64,000 nt of DNA from Sphingobacterium oryzagri (GCF_028736175.1 NZ_CP117880.1:682001-746000); one strand, 5' to 3'; positions 1 to 8,463 are shown, numbered from the stretch's first letter. The notes: generated by a model from the letters alone, not told the origin. Numbers and translations are program-made.

Positions 1-159
1 GCGTTTCGAGCAAGTAGCGCTGCTAATAATACGTTGATACAAAATTTCATCAATAACGCTGCACTCACGAGATTGGAGATCGCTTTCATGTTTTTAGTAA
101 CGCTTGATAACGGTCAAGAGATTATACCTGTTCAAGCAAGAGTATTCCTGGTGAAGTAA
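1..159 (+). CDS. 3' end of an unidentified protein (partial)
   Basis: An open frame enters from the left edge in frame 1 and ends at the TAA at 157-159, giving the last 52 residues of a protein whose start lies outside the window. The tail reads as alternating hydrophobic and polar residues (for example LEIAFMFLVTLDNGQEIIPV), consistent with beta-strands. I do not recognise the family. A strong hairpin followed by a T-run lies about 30 bases downstream, which supports this being the real end of a transcription unit. Confidence 0.55.
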   Translation, partial: AFRASSAANNTLIQNFINNAALTRLEIAFMFLVTLDNGQEIIPVQARVFLVK

Positions 160-189
160 TTCACTTGTATTTTAATATGCATTTTTTCA

Positions 190-222
190 GGTTGGTGTAG
201 CTTTGCTATACCAACCTTTTTT
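190..222 (+). terminator. Rho-independent terminator
   Basis: The arms GGTTGGTGTAGC and GCTATACCAACC pair with one G-T position around a TTT loop, and six T follow directly on the plus strand. It terminates the partial gene at the left edge. The last bases overlap the stop codon of the small minus-strand frame at 221-385. Confidence 0.8.
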
Positions 223-385
223 ATGCTATTTGCTCAGCTATCACTGTCCCAAACAGCCGCTTCGCATCAAATCCGTGTGGGTTGTCGGTTCTCATATGCA
301 TGATATCCAATCGATATTCACAGATCCAGTTGAGTGCGGATAAAATGTTCAAAATGCCGGATTGCTTTCGTGAATTAAAGTTCAT
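221..385 (-). CDS. Possible small hypothetical protein (54 aa)
   Basis: On the minus strand an ATG at 385 opens a 55-codon frame ending with TAA at 223-221. The product begins MNFNSRKQSGILNILSALNW and ends KRLFGTVIAEQIA, with a mixed composition that looks more protein-like than a random frame; it has no signal peptide or obvious membrane helix. I do not recognise a family. It lies between a terminator and the long upstream region of the TonB receptor and may be a small gene or a remnant of a larger one. No convincing promoter was found. Confidence 0.35.
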   Translation of the reverse strand: MNFNSRKQSGILNILSALNWICEYRLDIMHMRTDNPHGFDAKRLFGTVIAEQIA

Positions 386-532
386 TTAAAGGCTATAAAT
401 ATAGTATTAATTCTTGTTTGTCATATTCTGTCTTCACGTTGTGTGATCTATTGGATTATCCAAAGTTAACTGTCTGACGATTCTTTCTATGTTTCCCCAG
501 GGTTAATTTGTTTAATATTGGTGTTTTAATGC

Positions 533-615
533 TGTTAAGCGTTTTTTTGTTCACATGTTAAGTCTTGTTTAATTAATAGTTTGTTAATACAGTCATTACG
601 TTAGGTTGATGTTAA
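533..615 (+). promoter_or_regulatory. Cluster of TGTTAA motifs upstream of the TonB receptor
   Basis: TGTTAA occurs at 533, 556, 582 and 610, with the near match TGTTTAA at 566. The cluster fills the region just upstream of the receptor-phytase pair. Repeated TTAACA-like hexamers (the reverse complement) about 11 bp apart are known as PhoP boxes in Bacillus. Spacing here is irregular (10 to 28 bp) and the region is AT-rich, so a phosphate-responsive operator is only a hypothesis. Confidence 0.25.
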
Positions 616-622
616 GTTCCTA

Positions 623-648
623 GGTTTGTCCAATTTCAAAAACAAACC
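623..648 (+). promoter_or_regulatory. Inverted repeat abutting the TonB receptor start codon
   Basis: GGTTTGT at 623-629 and ACAAACC at 642-648 are perfect complements separated by 12 bases, and the second arm ends directly before the ATG at 649. As RNA this would place a stem against the initiation site; as DNA it could be an operator. Function is not known. Confidence 0.35.
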
Positions 649-3456
649 ATGAGATTTTTCATTATTTTATTACTAACATGTGCTGCCGCCATTACCTATG
701 CGCAGACTACTGTACTCACCGGTAAGGTGATGGACGAAGGCGACAAATTTTCGCTTCCCGGCGCGACCATTCGTATCGCAGAAGGCAACCGTTATACGGT
801 AACTGGTCAAAACGGTACCTTTGAATTTTTAAATCTGCCGGAAGGTACGTATAACGTTTCTGTTGCTTATATAGGTTACCAACCTTTTGAAACAAAGATC
901 AGCGTTAGACGCGGACAGGAGAACCATATCGATCTTCACCTGACATCTGCTGCAAATGCACTATCTGAAGTGGTGGTGATGGGTGACATGTTGAAAGGCC
1001 AGGCACGCGCATTGAACCAGCAGAAGAATAACCAAAATATTACCAATATCATTTCTTCCGATCAAGTAGGCCGTTTTCCAGATGCTAACATTGGTGACGC
1101 ATTAAAACGCGTACCCGGCATTACCATGCAAAACGATCAAGGTGAAGCGCGTAATATCATAATCCGTGGTTTGGCGCCAAACTTAAACTCCGTCACCTTA
1201 AATGGTGATCGTATTCCATCGGCAGAGGGCGATAACAGAAATGTGCAGATGGACCTTATCCCAGCCGATATGATCTCTACCATTGAGGTAAACAAAACGC
1301 TTACGCCCGATATGGATGCTGACGCGATCGGCGGATCCGTCAATTTAATTACCCGCGCATCGCCGAATGGACAGCGTATTTCCGCAACATTAGCAGGCGG
1401 TTACGGTCCGATTCGTGATAAAGCGAACTATACCGCAGGTTTGGTGTACGGAAATCGTTTCGCCAACAATAAAATTGGAGTTGTTTTCAGCGGATCCTAC
1501 AATAACAACCGTTTTGGATCGGATAACGTAGAGGGCGTTTGGGATCAGGATGATAACGGTAATGTTTTTCTGCAAGAATTGGATATCCGGAAATACGATG
1601 TGCAACGTATTCGTCGGAGTACAGCGTTAGCCTTTGATTACAAGATCAACGACAAACATATGCTTTACGCCAATGCCATGTACAATTGGCGCGACGATTT
1701 GGAAAACAGGTATCGCGTACGTTACCGCGACATCGAGCCAATATACAACGCAGCAGATGGTATCACTGGTTACACGGGTAATATCCGTCGCGAGACAAAA
1801 GGTGGTATTGACAATGCTAAAAATAAAAATACGCGTCTTGAACGTCAAACCGTTCAAAACTATTCCGTAGGTGGTGAACATCTTTTAGGCTCAAAGCTCG
1901 ACTTAGACTGGGCTGCAAATTATGCTACAGCTGGCGAAGACAGGCCAAACGAACGCTACATAGATTTTGAACAAGAGGACATTTCCTTAGGTCAAAATCT
2001 TCTCAATACCCGAAAACCGCTTGTTACAGCTAATGAAGATCCCGCAAACTTTAACTTGCGCAAGATCACCGAAAATCACGATTTTACCAAAGAAGAAGAG
2101 TTCGGTGCCAAAGTAAACGTTCGGTTTCCACTATCTGTTATTGATGGACAAAAAGGAAGACTACGTACGGGCTTACGTTTGCGCTTGAAGGATAAGATGA
2201 GAGATAACGTTTTCTATGAATATGAGCCAGTTGCAGAACTTGGAGCGCTGAGTGATGTGCCTAACGTATACTACGGCGGAAACGGCTATCAGGCAGGCAG
2301 TCAATATGCGCCAGGATATTTTGTGGATAGAAATTACCTGGGTGGTTTGGATCTCAATAATAGTGCTTTGTATACCGAAGAAGCTGATCCGAGTGAGTTT
2401 TTAGCACAAAACTATCGAGCAAAAGAACAGATTTTTGCTGGTTATGTTCGTTGGGATCAAGATTTCAGTGAAAAGCTTTCCATGATTTTAGGTGCACGCG
2501 TTGAACATACAAATATCAACTATACAGGAAACTTTGTATTCGATGAGGAAGAATTGCTAGGCGAGGTTAATAACAAAAATAGTTATACAAACGTACTTCC
2601 TAGCGTATCCTTCAAGTATAAAGCTACGGAAGCTACCATTTTACGTGCTGCTTTTACGACAGCTATCGCACGTCCAAACTACTATGCCCTTGCCCCTTAT
2701 GTCAGTGCACTCCCTGGCGATAACGAAGTGCAGGCTGGTAATCCAGATTTAAATGCAACCTATTCGTATAATGCAGACCTAATGGCTGAACATTACTTTC
2801 GTTCTGTTGGTATACTTTCAGGAGGTGTTTTTTACAAAAATCTGAAAGATTTCATCTATACGTACCGTAATAACCAATACACCACGGCCAATTTTGCAAA
2901 TGATTTTCCAAATCAACAAAATCCTATACCGGTTGGTGAAAATTATCAATTTGTTCAACAAAGAAATGGTGATAATGTCGATGTATATGGTTTTGAGGTT
3001 GCTTTTCAACGTCAGTTAGACTTCCTGCCTGGTCGTTTTCTAAAAGGTTTCGGCTTATACGTAAACTATACCAACACCAATTCAAAAGCGCGCGGTATTA
3101 CTAATGCCGAAGGTGAAGAGCGTGAAGGTGCCAAACTTCCTGGTGCTTCTCCGCATATGTTTAACGGTTCGTTATCCTGGGAAAATAATAAATTTACCTC
3201 GCGTGTTTCTTTAAATTATACATCGTCTTACATCGACGAATTAGGTGCTGATGCATTCGAAGACCGTTACTACGGTGAGCAATTGTTTTTAGATGCCAAT
3301 GCGGCTTATAAAATCACGCCGAAATTCCGCGTATTTGTGGAAGCCAACAACTTGACCAATCAACCTTTGCGTTATTACCAAGGTATTTCGTCAAGAACCA
3401 TGCAAATGGAATATTACCAAGCCAGATTTAATCTAGGTGTGAAATTCGATTTGTAG
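649..3456 (+). CDS. TonB-dependent receptor (TIGR01782-like)
   Basis: Outer-membrane active transporter of 935 residues. Residues 1-18 are a signal peptide, about 22-100 form a carboxypeptidase-regulatory-like beta domain, about 130-240 the plug, and the rest a 22-strand-type barrel. The plug carries GRFPDANIGDALKRVPG, RGLAPNLNSVTLNGDRIP and TLTPDMDADAIGGSVN, the signature of the Caulobacter-type TIGR01782 receptors rather than of SusC; there is no STN domain and no SusD partner. It is followed 146 bases later by a phytase, so the likely substrate is phytate or a phosphate ester released from it (inference from context). The upstream region carries TGTTAA repeats and an inverted repeat against the ATG. 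Confidence 0.93.
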   Translation: MRFFIILLLTCAAAITYAQTTVLTGKVMDEGDKFSLPGATIRIAEGNRYTVTGQNGTFEFLNLPEGTYNVSVAYIGYQPFETKISVRRGQENHIDLHLTSAANALSEVVVMGDMLKGQARALNQQKNNQNITNIISSDQVGRFPDANIGDALKRVPGITMQNDQGEARNIIIRGLAPNLNSVTLNGDRIPSAEGDNRNVQMDLIPADMISTIEVNKTLTPDMDADAIGGSVNLITRASPNGQRISATLAGGYGPIRDKANYTAGLVYGNRFANNKIGVVFSGSYNNNRFGSDNVEGVWDQDDNGNVFLQELDIRKYDVQRIRRSTALAFDYKINDKHMLYANAMYNWRDDLENRYRVRYRDIEPIYNAADGITGYTGNIRRETKGGIDNAKNKNTRLERQTVQNYSVGGEHLLGSKLDLDWAANYATAGEDRPNERYIDFEQEDISLGQNLLNTRKPLVTANEDPANFNLRKITENHDFTKEEEFGAKVNVRFPLSVIDGQKGRLRTGLRLRLKDKMRDNVFYEYEPVAELGALSDVPNVYYGGNGYQAGSQYAPGYFVDRNYLGGLDLNNSALYTEEADPSEFLAQNYRAKEQIFAGYVRWDQDFSEKLSMILGARVEHTNINYTGNFVFDEEELLGEVNNKNSYTNVLPSVSFKYKATEATILRAAFTTAIARPNYYALAPYVSALPGDNEVQAGNPDLNATYSYNADLMAEHYFRSVGILSGGVFYKNLKDFIYTYRNNQYTTANFANDFPNQQNPIPVGENYQFVQQRNGDNVDVYGFEVAFQRQLDFLPGRFLKGFGLYVNYTNTNSKARGITNAEGEEREGAKLPGASPHMFNGSLSWENNKFTSRVSLNYTSSYIDELGADAFEDRYYGEQLFLDANAAYKITPKFRVFVEANNLTNQPLRYYQGISSRTMQMEYYQARFNLGVKFDL

Positions 3457-3482
3457 TTAGTGCAAAGCATAAGTATTACCTT

Positions 3483-3511
3483 CCTATAATGGCCCTTTAG
3501 GTCGTTATAGG
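3483..3511 (+). terminator. Weak hairpin between receptor and phytase
   Basis: CCTATAA at 3483-3489 pairs with TTATAGG at 3505-3511, but no real T-run follows. It may lower read-through or stabilise the receptor transcript rather than end it. Confidence 0.3.
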
Positions 3512-3602
3512 AATTTATATATCTTAAGCATTTTTAAAAGTAAAGCTTGCCATAGCGTAAGCGGAACCAGATAAATAAAAGCCATAAAAAATATATACAA
3601 CA

Positions 3603-4682
3603 ATGAAACAACAACTCTCCAATATTCTTGCGCTCGCCGTCATTACTATGTTGGCGTCCTGCTCGTCTGGCCTAGCGCCGGTTGCAACCGATGCCGTTGT
3701 GCCCACAGTGGTGACCGAGCAAACCGAATTTGATACCGATGATCCTGCTATCTGGATTCATCCGACCGATCCGAGCCAAAGCTTAATCATAGGTACCGAT
3801 AAAGAAGTTGGTGGCGGGCTATATGTGTACGACCTCGACGGGAAAATTGTGAATAAAGTAACGGGCCTTGAGCGACCAAACAATGTGGATATTGCTTACG
3901 GATTGGATATAAACGGTAAAAAGACGGATGTAGCTATTACGACAGAAAGAAATGCACACAAAATTCGCGTATACAGTTTGCCCGACCTAAAACCTGTTGA
4001 CAATGGCGGAATCGCTGTTTTTGAAGGCGAGCAAGGGGAAGGTGAACGTGATGGTATGGGGATTTCCATCTACACAAAAAAGGACGCTGCACAAAATACT
4101 ATTTATGCAATTGTCGGTAGAAAGACTGGTCCTTCCGGTTCTTACCTTTGGCAATATAAGTTAACTGCGGGAGCCGACGGTATCGTAAAGGGCGAAGTGG
4201 TTCGTAAATTCGGAACATATTCCGGAAAAAAAGAAATTGAAGCGATAGCAGTGGATAACGAATTGGGCTACGTGTATTATTCAGACGAAACGGTTGGCGT
4301 GCGTAAATATTACGCAGATCCAGCAAAGCATGACGACACCGAGCTAGCCTTCTTTGCACAACATGATGTCAAGTCGGATCACGAAGGAATCGCTATTTAC
4401 AAAACCAGCGATTCCACAGGCTACATCCTGTTATCTAACCAGCAGAACAATTCTTTTGTCGTGTATCCGCGCGAGGGAAGTAATGGGCAGCCAAATCGTT
4501 ACGAAAAACTGGCAGATATTCCAGTTTCTGCTGTGGAATGCGACGGTGCTGAGGCAACAAGCTTTAATCTAGGTGGAAAATTTCCAAAAGGTATGTTGGT
4601 TGCCATGAGTAACGGTAAAGTGTTTCATTATTACGATTGGAATTTGATTCAAGCGCGTATTGATAAAGGCGAAGGCAAATAA
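3603..4682 (+). CDS. Beta-propeller phytase (3-phytase), lipoprotein
   Basis: Hydrolyses phytate (inositol hexakisphosphate), releasing phosphate with calcium as cofactor, according to family knowledge. The 359-residue product has a lipoprotein signal with lipobox LASC (Cys20), so it is probably membrane-anchored. Hallmarks of the family are DTDDPAIWIHP at about 44-54 followed by GTDKEVGGGLYVYDLDGK, and the repeated propeller blades with ERPNNVDIAYG, GISIY and SDHEGIAIY. Length agrees with the family (about 350-380). It follows a TonB receptor in the same direction, suggesting that phytate is bound and cleaved at the cell surface or in the periplasm before uptake. An IS element begins just downstream without interrupting it. 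Confidence 0.92.
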   Translation: MKQQLSNILALAVITMLASCSSGLAPVATDAVVPTVVTEQTEFDTDDPAIWIHPTDPSQSLIIGTDKEVGGGLYVYDLDGKIVNKVTGLERPNNVDIAYGLDINGKKTDVAITTERNAHKIRVYSLPDLKPVDNGGIAVFEGEQGEGERDGMGISIYTKKDAAQNTIYAIVGRKTGPSGSYLWQYKLTAGADGIVKGEVVRKFGTYSGKKEIEAIAVDNELGYVYYSDETVGVRKYYADPAKHDDTELAFFAQHDVKSDHEGIAIYKTSDSTGYILLSNQQNNSFVVYPREGSNGQPNRYEKLADIPVSAVECDGAEATSFNLGGKFPKGMLVAMSNGKVFHYYDWNLIQARIDKGEGK

Positions 4683-4713
4683 TAACACTAAATCAATCCA
4701 ATGCAAAGAGGCC

Positions 4714-4724
4714 GTCTAAAAAGG
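4714..4724 (+). repeat. Left inverted repeat of the IS element
   Basis: GTCTAAAAAGG, an exact inverted match to 6502-6512 at the other end. The outer flanking bases match only partly, so the true terminus may lie a few bases further left. Confidence 0.65.
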
Positions 4725-4739
4725 TCTATTAAAAAAAAG

Positions 4740-4770
4740 AACCCCGTCATAAAAAATGGCGGGGTTTTTC
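4740..4770 (+). terminator. Hairpin inside the left end of the IS element
   Basis: AACCCCGTCAT and ATGGCGGGGTT pair with one mismatch around five A residues, followed by a T-run. It lies between the IS end and the transposase start, where it would block transcription entering from the phytase gene, a known self-limiting feature of insertion sequences. Confidence 0.7.
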
Positions 4771-4820
4771 TGTTTTTTGTCCTTAAGATTTTGTATCTTA
4801 AGGTGCACCCAAAAAACGAT

Positions 4821-6446
4821 ATGAAAGTACAATTTAAAGCCCTTCCATCCAATAGTCCGGTCCTATTTCCTGAAAATATTTTGGATCGTATTCCATTAAA
4901 CCATCCCGTTCGATTGGTTAATCAGGTTGTTGATCAACTGGATATCGCGCATCTGATCAGTCAATATAAAGGCGGAGGTACGACGAGTTTCCATCCCAGG
5001 ATGCTTCTTAAAGTTTTATTCTACGCTTATCTAAGCAATATCTATTCATGTCGAAAGATCGAACGCGCCTTGCAGGAGAACATCCATTTCATGTGGCTTT
5101 CAGGAAACAGTACGCCTGATTATCGCACGATCAATTATTTTCGAGCTAAACGTCTTAAAGGTCAAATACAGGATCTATTTGCCAGCATCGTTCGGATGTT
5201 GCATGAACTGGAGTACGTCAGTTTGCACGTTCAGTATGTAGATGGCACCAAGATCGAATCGGCAGCGGGTCGCTACACATTTGTTTGGAAGAAATCTATC
5301 CAGAAGAACAAGTTAAAACTGGAAGCCAACATCGCTGCTGTACTTTCCTCGATTGACGCGCAGATAACCGAAGATCAATCTTCCTTAGGCAATCAAGAAA
5401 TTAGTAAGGCAATCGATAGTGCAGGATTGAAGGAAAGAATCAAAACGATAAATGCCAAGCTCAGAGCGGGCAGTAAGTCTACCGATAAGCAGCTCAAGAA
5501 ACTTGAAGAAGACTATTTACCGCGATTGGAAAAATATGAACAACAACTGGAAATACTAGGGGATCGCAATAGTTATAGTAAAACAGATACGGATGCTGTT
5601 TTTATGCGGATGAAAGAAGATCACATGAAAAACGGTCAGCTCAAACCGGCCTACAATACACAAATCAGTACCGAAGAGCAGTTCATCACCCACTACAGTA
5701 TCCACCAAACGACCGCAGACACCACAACCTTACCGGGACATCTGGAAAGCTTTGAATCTCATTACGGAAAGCAAAGTGAATCAATTGTAGCGGATGCCGG
5801 ATATGGTAGCGAGCAAAACTATGAGCTGATGGAAAGAAAAGGGATAACCGCTTTTGTCAAGTACAATTACTTTCATACGGAGCAAAAGCGTAAACACAGG
5901 CAGGATCCTTTTTCGGTGCAAAACTTGTATTACAACCAGCAGGAGGACTTTTATATATGTCCAGCAGGACAGAAGCTTAGCTTTATAGGCCATGCGACTC
6001 GATTCAGCACCAACGGATATGCTGCACAAGTGAGTTGCTATCAAGCTCAGCGATGTGAAGGTTGCCCGATGCGCGGACAGTGCCATAAAGCTCAAGGTAA
6101 TCGTCTGATTGAAGTGAACCACCGACTTACCCAGCTCAGGGCTAAAGCTCGGGAATTGCTGTTGTCAGAACAAGGGCTCTATCATCGAAGTAAGCGACCC
6201 GTAGAAGTTGAAGCTGTATTTGGACAGATGAAAAGCAATAACAAGTTTACCCGGTTCAGTATGAAAGGATTGGAGAAAGTTGCCGTGGAGTTCGGTTTGA
6301 TGGCCATTGCTCATAACCTAAGAAAATGGGCAAGAAAGTGGAAAAACAGGGCTTTGATTGGCAATCCTGATGGCAAAAGCTCCCTACCAGCGATAAATAT
6401 AGGTCTGGAAAGGGTAAAAAGTACGATATATCGACTTGCAGCCTAA
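4821..6446 (+). CDS. IS1182-family DDE transposase
   Basis: Catalyses transposition of the surrounding element. The ATG at 4821 gives 541 residues beginning MKVQFKALPS; an in-frame ATG at 4701 would extend through the end of the IS and its hairpin and is therefore unlikely. The N-terminal half carries the DUF772-type segment HPRMLLKVLFYAYLSNIYSC and RTINYFRAKR. The acidic catalytic positions are probably the Asp in QYVDGTKIES, the Asp in IVADAGYGSEQNY and the Glu in VEAVFGQMKSNNKFTRF. A Cys cluster (CYQAQRCEGCPMRGQC) precedes the last block, as in related transposases. Coiled, charged residues occupy the middle. The frame is uninterrupted and all blocks are present, so it may be active. Confidence 0.92.
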   Translation: MKVQFKALPSNSPVLFPENILDRIPLNHPVRLVNQVVDQLDIAHLISQYKGGGTTSFHPRMLLKVLFYAYLSNIYSCRKIERALQENIHFMWLSGNSTPDYRTINYFRAKRLKGQIQDLFASIVRMLHELEYVSLHVQYVDGTKIESAAGRYTFVWKKSIQKNKLKLEANIAAVLSSIDAQITEDQSSLGNQEISKAIDSAGLKERIKTINAKLRAGSKSTDKQLKKLEEDYLPRLEKYEQQLEILGDRNSYSKTDTDAVFMRMKEDHMKNGQLKPAYNTQISTEEQFITHYSIHQTTADTTTLPGHLESFESHYGKQSESIVADAGYGSEQNYELMERKGITAFVKYNYFHTEQKRKHRQDPFSVQNLYYNQQEDFYICPAGQKLSFIGHATRFSTNGYAAQVSCYQAQRCEGCPMRGQCHKAQGNRLIEVNHRLTQLRAKARELLLSEQGLYHRSKRPVEVEAVFGQMKSNNKFTRFSMKGLEKVAVEFGLMAIAHNLRKWARKWKNRALIGNPDGKSSLPAINIGLERVKSTIYRLAA

Positions 6447-6492
6447 TATTGGAAACGAAAAATGTATCGAAGCGAAAAAACTGTAAAAACAG

Positions 6493-6525
6493 AAGAAGGT
6501 GCCTTTTTAGACACCTTCTTTTTTT
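6493..6525 (+). terminator. Terminator hairpin at the right IS end
   Basis: AAGAAGGTG at 6493-6501 pairs perfectly with CACCTTCTT at 6512-6520, followed by a T-run. The loop region contains the right inverted repeat of the IS, so one sequence serves both as element end and as transcription terminator. Confidence 0.75.
6502..6512 (-). repeat. Right inverted repeat of the IS element
   Basis: CCTTTTTAGAC, the exact reverse complement of 4714-4724, embedded in the terminator hairpin at 6493-6525. Confidence 0.65.
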
Positions 6526-6665
6526 GTGGGAATCGAAGAAGAATTTACATTTTTTTTGATTTTTCTTGACAAGAATAATAATTTTTTAATATCTTGGTAA
6601 AAAGTAGTCGCAATCTCCGCAAGTGCTTTTACTAACTGTCTTTATTATTTGTGAATGGAAAAAAT

Positions 6666-7205
6666 ATGAATGCTTTAGATCCGGACAAAATTTTATTTAC
6701 TAAATATTATCAATCCCTTTGCTATTTCGCCTGGCAAATCGTGCAAGATCAGGAAATGGCTGAAGATTTGGCGCAGGATGCATTCGTAAGTTACTTTCAA
6801 CACAGAGCCCAGGTCGCCACCGACGAAAAAGCGATCAAGGCTTTCCTCTATTCCGCAGTTAAATTCGCTGCTTACAACTTAAATAGAAAATCAAAAACGA
6901 TTCAGAAATTTTGGCAACGCACCGGTTATCAAGAGTCGGATGATATCGATTACGAACATCAGATTATCCGTGCTGAATTTATGGCAGCTGTACAGCAATC
7001 TTTAGCTGATTTGCCTGAAGCTTGCCAAAAAATAATGACTATGAGTTATGTTGAAGGTTTCTCGAATGATGAGATCGCTGAAAAATTAACATTAAGTGTG
7101 AATACGATCAAAACTCAAAAGCGTAGAGGCTTGCATTTATTGCGGACTAAGCTTCGTCCGGACTATTTTTCTCTCGTGTTTTCTTTCTTTTTGGTGGATT
7201 TTTAA
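6666..7205 (+). CDS. RNA polymerase ECF sigma-70 factor
   Basis: Directs RNA polymerase to the promoter of the import locus that follows. The product has 179 residues from the ATG at 6666; a GTG five codons earlier (6651) is possible but less likely. Region 2 is seen in YYQSLCYFAWQIVQDQE followed by MAEDLAQDAFVSYFQ, and region 4 in LPEACQKIMTMSYVEGFSND, EIAEKLTLSVNTIKTQKRRG. There is no C-terminal extension. The gene is followed 56 bases later by a FecR-type anti-sigma factor and then SusC/SusD, the standard Bacteroidota arrangement in which substrate binding outside the cell frees the sigma factor. An IS element sits directly upstream and might have altered its promoter. Confidence 0.93.
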   Translation: MNALDPDKILFTKYYQSLCYFAWQIVQDQEMAEDLAQDAFVSYFQHRAQVATDEKAIKAFLYSAVKFAAYNLNRKSKTIQKFWQRTGYQESDDIDYEHQIIRAEFMAAVQQSLADLPEACQKIMTMSYVEGFSNDEIAEKLTLSVNTIKTQKRRGLHLLRTKLRPDYFSLVFSFFLVDF

Positions 7206-7261
7206 AAAACAATATTTTTTTTGTCACCCCAATCCGTGATTTGCGTTTCTTAACTTAAATT

Positions 7262-8410
7262 ATGGATGCAAACCCTATTGATATCGCTGCTATTTTAGCA
7301 AAAAAATACGAAAAACAGCCTGTTTCAGATAATGAGATGGCGGTGTTGCGGTATTGGCTTGCTAAAAATATTAAGAACCAACGTCTTTATGAAGAAATAA
7401 TGCGTGGATCGGTTGTTCCCGATCTTGAATGGTTGCAAAATTTAGCGCTGGATGATGCTTGGAAACAGGTCAAGCGTAAGCAAAAATCAAAAAGTCGTAG
7501 GTCAAGCTTGTTCGTTGCAGCTGCTTCCATTGCTTTGTTGCTTTCTTTTGGTTTATATTGGTTTACAAACCTACCAGAAGCGCCTACCAGAGAACGTTTT
7601 GTAGCAAGCCCAAATGCCAAACATAAAAACGATGTATTGCCCGCAGGCTTCGGTGCTAAGATTATCTTGGCGAGTGGTGATGAACTGAAAGTGGATGACA
7701 CGCTGAACGTGATGAGCCATAAAAGCTTGTTGGAAAATGTTTCGCCAAATACTAGTGATGTGGTGCAGCAGCCCGCGCCTGTATTGCATAAATTAATCGT
7801 TCCTGCAGCGAACTTTTTCAAGCTGACGCTTGCTGATGGTACGAATGTTTGGGTGAATGCAAAAAGTGAACTGCGCTTTCCGCCACAGTTTGCGAAAGAT
7901 GAACGCCGCGTATTTCTTTCTGGAGAAGCGTATTTTGAAGTTGCGAAAGATGCTAATAAGCCTTTTTACGTAGAAACAGAAGATGCAGAAGTGCGCGTTT
8001 TGGGTACGCATTTTAACGTCGCTGCCTACACCGATCACAGCAAAACCACGCTGGTCGAGGGGCAGGTTGCGGTTCGTTCACATGCGCAGTCTGCACTTCT
8101 TGCACCCGGCCAAAGTGCGCAGTGGGCTAGCGGCAGTTTAAAGGTCAAACAGGCAAATTTGCAAAAAGAGCTTGCCTGGAAGAATCATGTATTTTTCTTT
8201 AAAGAAGATAATATCGTCAGCATATCCCATCAGCTTAAGTTGTGGTACGATTTGGAGGTTTCATTGACCAGTAACGTGTCTCTTACCGCAACCTACTCAG
8301 GCGAAATACGGCGTGATGCAAGGCTTTCTGAGGTGTTGCAGATGTTGGAATATGTGAGCGATCTCGATTTTCGACTGGATCAGAACAAATTATTAATCAC
8401 TAAAAAATAA
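7262..8410 (+). CDS. FecR-family anti-sigma factor
   Basis: Inner-membrane regulator of 382 residues that holds the upstream ECF sigma factor and receives the signal from the SusC-type receptor. The cytoplasmic N-terminal part is about 1-78, a single transmembrane helix is at about 81-105 (SSLFVAAASIALLLSFGLYW), and the periplasmic part has a FecR domain with LADGTNVWVNAKSELRFP, FLSGEAYFEVAKD and VRVLGTHFNVAAY. The last 70 or so residues (FFKEDNIVSISHQLKLWYD onward) fit the DUF4974 domain that normally ends these proteins. Order and spacing indicate an operon with the sigma factor. Confidence 0.94.
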   Translation: MDANPIDIAAILAKKYEKQPVSDNEMAVLRYWLAKNIKNQRLYEEIMRGSVVPDLEWLQNLALDDAWKQVKRKQKSKSRRSSLFVAAASIALLLSFGLYWFTNLPEAPTRERFVASPNAKHKNDVLPAGFGAKIILASGDELKVDDTLNVMSHKSLLENVSPNTSDVVQQPAPVLHKLIVPAANFFKLTLADGTNVWVNAKSELRFPPQFAKDERRVFLSGEAYFEVAKDANKPFYVETEDAEVRVLGTHFNVAAYTDHSKTTLVEGQVAVRSHAQSALLAPGQSAQWASGSLKVKQANLQKELAWKNHVFFFKEDNIVSISHQLKLWYDLEVSLTSNVSLTATYSGEIRRDARLSEVLQMLEYVSDLDFRLDQNKLLITKK

Positions 8411-8439
8411 TATATGGAATAGTTATACGCAAACAAAAA

Positions 8440-8463
8440 ACAGGAGTGTTGCAGCACCCCTGT
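8440..8463 (+). promoter_or_regulatory. Leader hairpin before SusC
   Basis: ACAGG-A-GTG and CAC-C-CCTGT form a stem around a six-base loop between the FecR gene and the SusC gene. There is no T-run, so it is more likely an mRNA-stability or processing element that separates low regulator from high transporter expression than a terminator. Confidence 0.4.

Larger units (their letters stand above)
4701..6525 (+). mobile_element. IS1182-family insertion sequence
   Basis: An apparently complete element of about 1.8 kb. An 11-bp inverted repeat, GTCTAAAAAGG at 4714-4724 and its complement at 6502-6512, brackets one long transposase gene. Terminator-like hairpins lie just inside the left end (4740-4770) and over the right end (6493-6525). 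The exact outer boundaries and target-site duplication cannot be fixed by eye, so the limits given are approximate. It sits between the phytase gene and the ECF sigma factor and interrupts neither. Confidence 0.8.

Noticed and set aside
4701..4820. N-terminal 40-residue extension of the transposase
   Set aside because: It would start at the IS end and be translated through the inverted repeat and a terminator hairpin; the family starts at the ATG at 4821.
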